Of a stretch of 64,000 nt of DNA, positions 49,601 through 59,600 are shown piece after piece. The notes below the pieces were generated by a model. That model did no database searches. It was not told the origin of the DNA and saw nothing but the letters and a program-made list of their open reading frames with translations. The translations under genes and the position numbers were made by a program. Source of the DNA: Laguncularia racemosa (lineage: Eukaryota; Streptophyta; Magnoliopsida; Myrtales; Combretaceae). Every line of letters begins with the position of its first letter. The first letter of the stretch is position 1. The DNA lies in NCBI GenBank assembly GCA_037954665.1, contig JBBMOL010000012.1:2604001-2668000 (forward strand), in the 5' to 3' direction.

Positions 49601-50837
49601 TTACTTTAGGAGGGAAAAATCAGTGGCATGTATACAAGTGTAGTATCTGTAACTACTTTTAGGAGGGAAAATTAGCAGAATGTAACAAGTGCAGTATCTG
49701 TAACTGCTCAAAATTGGAGTATAAATAGAAGACAGAAATGTAAATAAAGGGACTTAAAATCCTGAAACAATTGGTGCCTCTTTCTTCATAAGGTGGATTA
49801 GGAGAGTGGCTCCTAAATCAGTCGAACATCCTTTCATCAGCATTTCGCCTTTTTAGCTATTGTGATCTCCTATAATTGGGCTTGCTGCATGTAGATAGTA
49901 TAAGTCACAATCGGATGTTAGAGGTCAATTTCTTTTTTTTTTTAATTAAAATTTTCAAGGTTTTTTATTCCATCTACGTAAGTTCTTCTCCAGCTAGATT
50001 AAGTAGAATCCATCTTGTTATAGTTGCATTGTCAGATATGTCATATGCACCATGCCTCTAATATGCTCTCTATCTACGTTTGCTCTTACTGGTACTTGTT
50101 TTCTTGCGTTAATGTTGTCTTTTAGCTTCACCATATGAACCATGCCTCTAGTATGTTCTCTATCTACGTTTGCCCTTGCTTGTATTTGTTTTCTTGCTTT
50201 AGTTCTGTCTTTTAGCTTCCCCATAACAATGTCATTCTTTTTGCTTCTGATATTTTGTATGAGGGGATCTCAGGTCTAACATTTAATACAATTTTTTTTT
50301 TTTTTTTTGGTTTTATGTTTGCAGCTATAGCTACTGTAGTCACTGTTGCTGAGATATTGAAAAACAATGGATTGGCTGTTGAGAGGAGTATGGCTGTCTA
50401 TCTTCCTCTGTAATATATATTACATCAGCAGATTTTTTTCCCCAAGCATGAAATTTAATGTTGTCTTGCAGAGATAGCAACCTCAACTGTTGATATCAAG
50501 GATGAAACCAGAGGGCGTCCTGTCCAAAAAGCTAAAGTAAGTAAACAGCATATCCTTGATGCCTGTGGATCATGCAAAGTTGGTTTGTAATTATGCAGTA
50601 AATGTGGTAATTGAAGGATTGCAAGTATTGGTTTATAATGGTTTGTAATTCATTTTGGTTTATAATTCAAATAGTTGATATGCACATCATACAGTCTATG
50701 TAGTTTTATATTTGTCCTGATAAGCAAGTTTGTTGCAGATTGAAATAGTGTTGGGGAAGTCTGAAAAGTTCGACGAGTTGATGGCGGCAGCTGCTGCAGA
50801 ACAGAATGATTCTGTTGCAGGGGAAGAGCAGAGCTGA
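37631..50837 (+). CDS. ALBA1/2: Alba-domain DNA/RNA-binding protein
   Basis: Five exons: 37631-37756, 38355-38403, 50325-50387, 50472-50536, 50739-50837. The total is 402 nt, 133 aa, with all borders GT-AG and phases consistent across the giant second intron. Residues about 19-110 form the Alba fold: NRVQVSNTKKPLFFYVNLAK, then LSALGMAIATVVTVAEILK, then the TSTVDIKDETRGRPVQKAKI strand region. The Ala- and Gln/Glu-rich tail matches short plant Alba proteins. Arabidopsis ALBA1 (At1g29250) and ALBA2 (At2g34160) have about the same length and sequence and bind RNA:DNA hybrids/R-loops and single-stranded DNA. Which of the two this is closer to cannot be settled by eye. The splice model requires removal of 11.9 kb of transposon-filled intron. 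Confidence 0.92.
38748..39790 (-). mobile_element. 5'-truncated L1-type LINE, 3' end
   Basis: On the minus strand the sequence ends ...TTTCAATAAAATG followed by a long A run (the T run at about 38756-38776), as expected for a LINE 3' end. Its translated remnants include WVDWIHSSYLEG, VPWDKVVWNSSNIPRHAIFLW and HSHLFFDFPHSSQVWW, which are landmarks of the C-terminal part of plant L1 ORF2 (after reverse transcriptase, with the zf-RVT region). Stops interrupt the frame. The reverse transcriptase core itself is absent, so this is a 5'-truncated insertion. Confidence 0.75.
39791..41578. other. Intronic DNA, no assigned element
   Basis: It begins with a C-rich patch (CACCGCACCCCCAACCCCCC, near 39790) and is otherwise AT-rich, with a short TACA repeat at about 40760-40780. 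No ORF or known repeat is recognised. It ends with GAATC (41574-41578), the target site of the next element. Confidence 0.4.
41579..41914 (-). repeat. 3' LTR of the Reina-like element
   Basis: 336 bp, beginning TGTTATGTTCC and ending GTATCA as read on the plus strand. By eye it differs from the other LTR at roughly 27 positions (about 8%), mostly transitions. Confidence 0.9.
41915..46236 (-). pseudogene. gag-pol of the Reina-like element, broken
   Basis: Reading right to left: a gag remnant (WEWFKEHCHVRFG, 45559-45771); a zinc knuckle and protease in 44741-45292, with the protease triad reading DSR instead of D-S/T-G; reverse transcriptase in 43926-44768 (WRFCVDYRELNA, MPFGLTNAPLTF); RNase H near 43300-43845; integrase in 42781-43236; and a C-terminal chromodomain remnant in 41900-42327. 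The catalytic YxDD of reverse transcriptase is FFNN (about 44127-44138), which abolishes activity. Stops and frame changes separate the fragments. Confidence 0.85.
46237..46572 (-). repeat. 5' LTR of the Reina-like element
   Basis: 336 bp, the same length as its partner at 41579-41914, with a TG...CA-type boundary and an adjacent primer site on the internal side. Confidence 0.9.
46578..47033. other. Intronic DNA between the Reina-like element and the LTR fragment
   Basis: No recognised domain; a 63-codon minus-strand frame at 46615-46806 has no motif. It may be flank of the older LTR remnant. Confidence 0.35.
47034..47155 (+). repeat. LTR fragment, left of the LINE
   Basis: AGTTAAAGGTCAGCCCAAAG through GTATCTGTAACTACTTTTG is about 75-80% similar, by eye, to the segment starting 49467 on the other side of the LINE. 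It is interpreted as part of one LTR-like sequence, or of its duplicates, into which the LINE inserted. Confidence 0.5.
47156..49466 (-). mobile_element. L1-type LINE, 5'-truncated, decayed
   Basis: Minus-strand ORF2 remnants. The reverse transcriptase is at 48359-48778 (LRQGDPISPYLFVLVMEIFS and the catalytic box FADDVKIFSRG, a conserved variant of YADD), with upstream RT sequence around 49000-49240. Downstream come RT thumb sequence (ETKECLVRLQGFKLGELPMKYLGVPL region, 48208-48396) and the C-terminal zf-RVT-like region (47357-47614). The 3' end lies near 47156-47175 (TTATTAACAAAAG on the minus strand). Endonuclease is not seen. Several stops and frame shifts show it is inactive. LINEs insert by target-primed reverse transcription and are usually 5'-truncated, as here. 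Confidence 0.78.
49467..49870 (+). repeat. LTR remnant with short internal repeats
   Basis: It contains three diverged copies of AAGTGTAGTATCTGTAA-TAC-TT (about 49585, 49639 and 49689) and a TATA-like GAGTATAAATAGAAG (about 49716). It then has ACAATTGGTGCCTCTTTC (about 49767), which resembles the primer-site region of some plant Gypsy elements. The matching segment at 47034-47155 lies beyond the LINE. No coding sequence follows. Confidence 0.45.
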
Positions 50838-51337
50838 AGGAGGACAATTTTCTTGTTTCCAAGTTTAATTCCATATATTAATACCTTCATTTGTCATTAT
50901 TTATCAGTATATGAGGTACTCTGTAGTCCTCAATCCCAATTCAGTTTTGTACCTTTGGGTTTCATGTTCATGTAGGAGCATATTGTGTGGAATTTGGGTC
51001 TCCACAATGCTTTCGGTTACGGGGGTCACTACTAGTGTTTCAAGTACTGTGAATTTCAAGGGACAGTCTTTTCTTTATTTATATTTATTTGTCTGAATAT
51101 GAAGAGTAGAATTTGTTCAGTGGTAGTTTCTCTTTTATGGGGAAGGAGGTGGGTGAGGCGGCTTGAATTTCTCACGTTTTGCCGGTGTACATTAAAATAA
51201 TAATAATTAAAAAAAAAAACCCTAAGTTGCAAATGCTCCTCCTACACTATTGATGAATAAATAGATTTTATACACTCTTAAAGATTTTAATGAAAGTTGT
51301 GGAAAACTCAACATGAAACATTTGTTAACAAGAAATA
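50838..51337. other. 3' flank of the Alba gene
   Basis: Presumed 3' UTR and downstream DNA without further genes. A phrase AAGATTTTAATGAAAGTT occurs at about 51281 and again just past the LINE fragment at about 51638. Confidence 0.45.
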
Positions 51338-51617
51338 TACATAAGGAACACGCACTGTTGGATGCCTTAAGAGCTGTTCTGTTGGGTTAACTTTCCAAAC
51401 TACTTTATACTAACAGCCAACCTTTGGTTGTATAGCTCCCCTTAACTCTTCTGTATCCTTTCCCCGAAGAAGCTGGCCAATCCAACCCATTTCCATTAAT
51501 AATGCTGCAAAGCTTAGCTTCTTTAGGGATACCTGATGTGTAGATTTGTCTTTCCCCTAGCCAAGAGATTAGGGGACCCTTGGGGTGCCATTTGTCATAC
51601 CACAAGGAAATAGCATT
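51338..51617 (-). mobile_element. LINE fragment duplicating part of the intronic LINE
   Basis: 280 bp that closely match 47426-47728 of the intronic LINE (roughly 93% by eye). Shared blocks include AGAGCTGTTCTGTTGGGTTA, GAAGCTGGCCAATCCAACCC and GATTAGGGGACCCTTGGGGT. A 24 bp internal segment of the intronic copy (about 47452-47478) is missing. It encodes only a scrap of ORF2 (minus strand). It is flanked on both sides by AAGATTTTAATGAAAGTT. Confidence 0.8.
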
Positions 51618-53685
51618 TGCAGCTCAAGGATTTTATTTAAGATTTTAATGAAAGTTTGCACTTTAATGAAATCTTCGGATTTCAAAAAATTCAAGTATAG
51701 TGTCTGAAATTTAGTGAGATTTTTTTTATGAAGATGCAAGAGGTACAAAAAGGGATATCCATCTAAAGATGCACAATTCATGCTCTTTTACTCTCAAATT
51801 AGGCAATTGGATACATTATGGAAGAATCATAAGTATTAGAGTGATGAGACACATTTGTTAATATTTGAATATGCATGACTACATGAGTTTTTAGCCTAAA
51901 ATTTTGTACCAATACAAAGAGATGCAATGTTTTACATATGACACTCAGTTCAAGTGTTAATTGCTTTGGTTGGATAAAGTGTCTAATGCCGAATTTTTGA
52001 AACTTTTTGAATGAGGTTTCACTTTCTTTGGATGAAGTCCCCTTTCCTAGGCCGTGGGAAGAATGATGCTAACTAATACGGGATATTGGAATCATCATTA
52101 TTTTCATGACTTTGTTCGAACAAACTTTGTTGTGTTTGAATGAAACAAACTTGAACTACATGTTTATTCTATTCTTCATCGTGATACCGCTTTGATCAAA
52201 TAATATATTCCTATACCCATCAAGAATTCATTGGAATACTTAGTTAAATATATTTGAGCTGATAATTAATAATCTATGCAATAGTGACTTAATTTACGAA
52301 TTATAAATTTACTAATTTCAGGATTGTTATATATATATATATATATATATTATTTATATGCCTCCCCACTTGACAAAGAAACAAAATAAATAAAATGTCA
52401 ATGTTCGTAGTCCGAAATGCTGGACAAATTGGGATTCTAGCAGAAAGTAGGTTATAGAACGGCAAACCTATTGCAAGTGGTGAATGGCTAGTTTGCCTTC
52501 CCAATTCTCAAGCAATCTCATGAAATACAGTAGACGAAATCCTGTACATGTAATATAGTAATATGAATCCAATGAAGAGCATTATATGTTTCTTCCATAC
52601 CCAATGCCATCGAAAGACTTCTGTGCCCTCAAATCTCAACCGCTTGCGCTGCTAGTCCCGAATAACCCAACCAGTCACAACTGGTATAGATAACATGGAG
52701 AACTAAACGGAGCAACTGGAGTAGCACCATAAACTTTGCTTAACATGGAGAACAAAATAGAGCAACAGGAGTAGCACCATAGACCTTGCTTTAGAATTTT
52801 GTTGGCCATGTAAGACTCCATCAACAACGCTTCTTACGGTATAAAGATAGGCGAAGGAAGATTCAATTATTTTCACAACTTGGGGTGTGCGTAATATTTG
52901 ATGCTTACTGAGAAAATGTACTTAAAAACAGGAGTTGTGGAAATAACGATAGAAGGAAAAATAGAACAAACTTCTGGCCAACTCTCTTTCGGTCATCACT
53001 TTCACAAATTCATTAGCCAGATAATTTTCTTTCAATGGAGGATGAGATTAAAGTGAAGGTACCAAAATTAAAGACGAAGTGCTTGTTATGATCATCCTAT
53101 CTACATCACGGCATTCACAAAAAGTACCTCAAATAGACATGGGTAATTGGCATTGCAGAATGCATTTATATCGATCTAATGTAATTTATAATAACTGCAA
53201 GTGTAAATGCATCCACAACACCTAACTTTATGTGATTCTTATGATAAATTATGGGTCATTCTAAATAGTTTATTGAATTTGAATCCAATTGTGAAATGAA
53301 TGGAAACATTTCTCCTAAAATATTAATCCAAATTCAACCGAATAAAGGAATCATACTCGCATAATTTAGGACTAGTCATTACAACGGAACATTCTCCACT
53401 ACTAGGGAAATGGATGAAACTAGTAGGAGTGAGATGTGAGTTAACAAACTGCATTTGAAAACTGAGGACACCAACTTGATCGAGAAAAGAAACAACCATG
53501 AGAGGAATGAATGGGAGTGATTAATTGAACAACCTAATCTTTCTCCAACAACATCATGATACGAACAAAGAAAGCAAAAAGCAACAGGAATTAAAACTTA
53601 AGATCCAAATTTCAAACCTAATTTTTTTTTTTTTTGGAATCTACAACATTGTAAGAAAGAAAGACGAAGCACCAGAGAAACAAAA
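51618..53685. other. Intergenic between convergent Alba and TNL genes
   Basis: AT-rich, with a TA microsatellite at about 52326-52350 and a short local duplication (AACATGGAGAACTAAACGGAGCAACTGG-like, near 52690 and 52742). The right part presumably includes the 3' UTR of the TNL gene. No ORF is supported. Confidence 0.45.
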
Positions 53686-56600
53686 CTAATTTTCCCTTGG
53701 TTGGGGCAGTGGCTCCTCTACACCCATGAAGTCAAAGAAACATATTTGTCCTGCGTATTATTAAAGAAGTTGATTCAATAATAGAAGTTCTAGCAAAAAA
53801 GACTAAAATAAACCATCTAAATTAGTAACATCTGCTAGGACAACACATCAAATTGACTGATAATTTCATCTCAACAAGCGTGTAAAACCTAAATAGAAGT
53901 GACAAATTTATGTTTAGAACTCAATCTACAAATTCAACAAGTTGATTTGTGCTATAATGAAAAATGCAGGCAAACTAAAGCAGGCCAAAATATCTAAATG
54001 ATATAGTAAATGACTAAAATATTAGCACGAAGTAATCCATGTCAAGACATGGTACTTTTTCGAAGATATAGGGTAGTTTATCGCAATTCTCAATCCATAC
54101 ACTCCTTGTATTGTTCACTGTTTGAAGATATAAGATACATGCAAAACCTATAATACTTCAAACATGAAAAGGATTGAGTACACACAACATAGGAAACAGT
54201 GGAAAAAGTAGTCTATTGGAATGAATGATTAACTAAAGAATGTAATCTTATTTCAAAACATCAAGGCACAAAAAATAGAAAGCTATCATGTAAGAGACGA
54301 GAATTGAAGATTTAACTAATTTTTTTTAATTTCAAATAACAATTATCTAAACCAATAGCAGTTTTAAGAAAGAATGGAGTGATGATAGCAGGTAAGCATA
54401 ATAAAATTTTCACTCACCAGTATTGGACGGCCCGTCCTTGGAATGTTCAAATGGGACTTCTTGTACAACATCCTCAGCTGGCGCTTCACTTTCTTCATTT
54501 AAGTCGAAGCGACTTCTTGTACCAACATCCTCAGCTGACGCTTCATTTAAGTCGATGTGACTTTCTTGTACAACATCCTCAGCTGACGCATCACTCTCTT
54601 CATCCTCAGCTGACGCATCACTCTCTTCATCCTCAGCTGACGCATCACTCTCTTCATCCTCAACTGACGCATCACTCTCTTCACAACTTCTTGTACCAAC
54701 GTCACATGTATATCAAAGAAGTGCATTTAGTAATTTAGGATATAATAGCGCCTTATAGCAGCGAGCAAATATGAAATGTTAAGGTTTACCCAAAAAGAAT
54801 ACAAATCGTAAGTACTGAAATGTCTCACATCAATTGTTCAAACTGTAGTGAGCAAATATGAAATGTTAAGGTTTACCCCAAAAAAATCATGAGAGCGACA
54901 ATTTTGTATTCAAAATGCAAATAAAACTAACTACTGATAAATCAAGACGTATATTTTAAGAGACTCGATGGCAATACTCTTTTAGATACATGGAATATGT
55001 TGAGGATTAATATAGAGAAAACAATTAAGCACTCAAACAACAAATCGGTCAAATAGTGTACCAGATTTGTGACTATTGGAAAATGTATGATAAGAAAAGT
55101 AAGGGAATAACATGGCCTCTTTTATTCATTCGCAAGTCATCTATTAAGTATCAAAACATAGAAAGCTACAATGTAAGAAATGAGAATAGAAGAATTAATA
55201 GTAGAGAAGTATGATAAAATTTGTACTCTATCATAGTACGCGTTTGCAAAATCTGTTTCCACGATAGGATATGTCTGGGTGTGCCCTCAGCTTGTGCTTT
55301 ATTTCCTTCACTTTCGTCAAAGTAATTACTACAATTCATATCACGTGTATTAAAGAAGTGGATTAAGTAATTGATGATTTTATAGCCATTCTAGTAGAGA
55401 TCAATACGAATCTTGCTAAGTACTAAAATCTCTTGGATCAACCGATCAAAGTGTCATAAGCTAAGCCAAAAAAAAAAAAAAAATCATTAGAATGATAGTT
55501 TTATATGCGAAGTGCTAGCAACGTTTGTTAATGTACATAAACTCCTGATTAAGGAGTTACTTGTATTTATTAATAATAATTAAAAAAAGAGTTACTTGTA
55601 AAGGTATTTCAACGAACACGCCGGAATGTAAACCTAGAAAACGATGATTATACATTTAAAAAGGAAGCTATAATTTTATCAAATTGATTTATGCTATAAA
55701 ACAAAATATACGATATTTAGTTAAACAAAAAAATTGTTCAAAATATTTAATTGAAGTAAGAAAATACTAAGCTGTAGTCAAACATCAAGAAGCAACCCAA
55801 TAACTAGTTTAAAAATGGATCAAAATATCTCATTGAAATAAGAAAAGATTAAAAATTGTGAAGCTATAAAATATTTTCTATTTGTAGGCAGAGGAAACAC
55901 ATAAAAAAAAAAGAAAGAAATATTACACACATCAGGCAAATCAAATGTCCCATAAAAATAAAATTAATCAATGATACAAAAAAGTGAAATTATATATTAT
56001 TATTATATGACTCACCTAGACAAGGATATGTTAATCCGCACCCTCCTTGTATTCCTCAATTTGGAGAGGTCATTGGGGTCTAGCTTCAAAGATTGGCATT
56101 GAATAATATGAACTTCCTCTAAGGACTTTAACTGTGTGAGGCCTCCAATCTGTTCGAGCCCTTTGCACTCACGAAGAGTCAAGCGTTTCAGATTCCCCCA
56201 TCGGAAAAGGTCAGATAAACTTGATAGGGAAGGACAATTGCATATGGATAAATCAGTCAAAGACTCCATAGTCACCAGCTTTCCACATCCAACCAATTCT
56301 AGTGAATCTATTCCCAAGTTTTGAATTTCTAAAATAGACAATGTCTTCAGCCCATCAAGCCTCACTTTCCCCTTCAAATTCTTACAATTATGCAAATGTA
56401 ATTCTCTTAGACGCCTCAAGTTTGACAACTTAGGAAATTCTTCCAAGGATGGACAATCTCTTATGGATAAACGGGTTAAAGACTCCAGTCCATCAAACCC
56501 CACTATTCTCTTCAGATTCTTACAATTCTCCAAAGTTAACTTAGATAGATTTCTCAAGTTTGACAACTTTGGAAATTCTTCCAAGGATGGACAACCTGTT

Positions 56601-59600
56601 ATGGATAAAACGATTAAATGCTCCAATTCATCAAACCCCACTATTCTCTTCGCATTCCAATTCCTCAAAAGTAACGAAGATAGATTTCTCAAGTTTGACA
56701 ACTTCAGAAATTCTTCGGATGGACAATCTATTATGGATAAACGGGTTAAAGACTCCGGTCCATCAAACCCCACTATTCTCTTCAGATTCTTACACCGCCA
56801 CAATTCAAACGAAGATAGATTTCTCAAGTCTGACAACTTAGGAAATTCTTCCAAGGATGGACAATCTCTTATGGATAATTTGGTTAAAGACTCCAGTCCA
56901 TCAAACCCCACTATTCTCTTCAGATTCTTACAATTCCGCAATTTTAACAAAGATAGATTTCTCAAGTTTGACAACTTAGGAACTTCTTCCAAGGATGGAC
57001 AATCTCTTATGGATAAATCGGTTAAAGACTCCAGTCCATCAAACCCCACTATTCTCTTCGGATTCTTACAATTCCGCAATTTTAACGAAGATAGATTTCT
57101 CAAGTTTGACAACTCAGGAAATTCTTCCAAGGATGGACAATCTCTTATGGATAAATCGGTTAAAGACTCCAGTCCATCAAACCCCACTATTCTCTTCAGA
57201 TTCTCACAATTCCGCAGTTCTAACGAAGATAGATTTCTCAAGTTTGACAACTCAGGAAATTCTTCCAAGGATGGACAAGCTGTTATGGATAAATCAGTTA
57301 AAGACTCCAGTCCATCAAACCCCACTATTCTCTTCACATTCTTACAATTCTCCAAAGTTAACTTAGATAGATTTCTCAAGTTTGACAACTTAGGAAATTC
57401 TTCCAAGGATGGACAATCTCTTATGGATAAACGGGTTAAAGACTCCAGTCCATCAAACCCCACTATTCTCTTCACATTCTTACAATTCTCCAAAGTTAAC
57501 TTAGATAGATTTCTCAAGTTTGACAACTTAGGAAATTCTTCCAAGGATGGACAATCTCCTATGGATAAATCGATTAAAGACTCCAGTCCATCAAACCCCA
57601 CTATTCTCTTCGAATTCTTACAATTCCACAAATTTAACGAAGATAGATTTCTCAAGTTTGACAACTTGGGAAATTCTTCCAAGGATGGACAATCTTCTAT
57701 GTATAAAAAATGGGTTAAAGACTCCAGTCCATCAAACCCCACTATTCTCTTCGGATTCTTACAACTCCTCAATTGTAACGAAAATAGATTTCTCAAGTTT
57801 GACAAATTAGGAAATTCTTCCAAGGATGGACAATCTCTTATGGATAAATCAGTTAAAGACTCCAGTCCATCAAACCCCACTATTCTCTTCAGATTCTCAC
57901 AATTCCCCAAAGTTAACTTAGATAGATTTCTCAAGTTTGACAACTTTGGAAATTCTTCCAAGGATGGACAATTTCCTATGGATAAACGGGTTAAAGACTC
58001 CAGTCCATCAAACCCCACTATTCTCTTCAGATTCTTACAATTCTGCAATTCTAACGAAGATAGATTTCTCAAGTTTGACAACTTAGGAAATTCTTCCAAG
58101 GATGGACAATCTGCTGCTATGGATAAATGGGTTAAAGACTCCAGTCCATCAAACCCCACTATTCTCTTCGAATTCTTACAATTCCTCGAATTCTTACAAT
58201 TCCACAAATTTAACGAAGATAGATTTCTCAAGTTTGACAACTTGGGAAATTCTTCCAAGGATGGACAATCTGTTATGGATAAATCGGTTAAAGACTCCAA
58301 TCCATCAAACCCCACTATTCTCTTCGGATTCTTACAACTGCACAAATTTAACGAAGATAGATTTCTCAAGTTTGACAAGTTAGGAAATTCTTCCAAGGAT
58401 GGACAATGTTCTATGGATAATTTGGTTAAAGACTCCAGTCCATCAAACCCCACTATTCTCTTCAGATTCTTACAACTCCACAATTGTAACGAAGATAGAT
58501 TTCTCAAGTTTGACAACTTAGGAAATTCTTTCAAGGATGGACAACGTCTTATGGATAAATTGGTCAAAGGCTCCAGTCCATCAAGCCCATATATACACTC
58601 CAAATTCTTACAATCCCGTATTGTTAACGAAGAAAGACTTCCCGATTTACTTGCGGGTGATAACTTCAAAGACTTGAGCTCAACAAAAGCCAATGTCGAT
58701 AGATTATCCAATTCTGACCCCTCAGGATACTCTCCCAACAAATTGCAACCCTCAAGTTCTAGTTCCCTCAAGAAATCCAGTTCTGCTAGACCTCGAATCT
58801 CACGTAGACTGCAACAATATGAAACTTTTAACACTTCCATCTTCTTTGCATGCGAGACATCTAGAATTCCACATGGAAAGTTACAATAATTCAATGTCAA
58901 TAGTGACAGCATCGGTGGAAGCTGCAAATGGTCCTGAAGTTTAACAAAAGATAAAGTCAACTCCTTGAGCAGAGAAAGTCCATATACATTCTCCCATCCA
59001 GTTATGACACAAGGAATGCACAAATGCAACTTCTCAAGCATAGGTGCCTTACAAATCCACTGAAAATCCAAGCACGTGGAGTGAACTTGGTCATAGAGAG
59101 CATCTTGGTCATAGAGAGCATAGGAAAAAATACCTTCACATCCGAAAGATAATCTTAATTCAACGATATTAACCAATTCATGTAGGTTGTGAGGGTATAG
59201 TTCAATCCGTGTTGGAGAATCGATAAGTAAATGTGTCAAACTTGGGGGAAGCTTTGACATACGACGTACAGGAGTTGAACTTAATTTCAAGATTTTTAAG
59301 CAGGAACACATGCTGATTTCGCTTGGTATGTGTCCGTCGAAATCTTCACAACCACTGATTTCCAACTCTTCAAGCGAAGTCAAACTCCCAATAGCAGTAG
59401 GAAACTTTGTAATATCACCTCCAGCTATGCTCAAAACTCTCAATTCCTTAAACCGTCGGGTTGCTTCTGGTAATTCCTTCACGTAGAAGACGGAAAGGTT
59501 CAAAACTTGGAGCTTGTGTGCCTGCAAGAAAAATTGAAAATCAAAGAATAATGGTGAATGATAACCAAGCCGTGATCATTCATGCAAAAGCACTCTGCCA

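Larger units (their letters stand above)
38404..50324 (+). other. Giant intron 2 of the Alba gene (11,921 bp)
   Basis: Donor GTATGC after the exon 2 ATGG, and acceptor TTTGCAG after a long T run. The contents, left to right, are a 5'-truncated LINE (minus), unassigned AT-rich DNA with a TACA microsatellite near 40763, a complete Reina-like chromovirus (minus), unassigned sequence (46578-47030), an old LTR fragment split by a second LINE (minus), and a tail containing a 55-68 bp repeat (50031-50222) related to CATATG...CCATGCCTCTA-TATG. All recognised coding elements lie antisense to the host gene. Confidence 0.85.

Noticed and set aside
54379..54738. A 119-codon plus-strand frame with SLHPQLTHH-like repeats
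   Set aside because: It is the antisense shadow of the 27 bp repeat that encodes EESDASAED in TNL exon 6; the minus-strand frame joins the rest of the gene in phase.
56463..58889. An 808-codon open frame on the plus strand across the TNL LRR array
   Set aside because: It is antisense to the real LRR exon. The repeat unit is generally a multiple of three and one antisense frame of the unit happens to lack stops, so the frame stays open through every copy. The peptide is just the repeated antisense unit, with no known motif.
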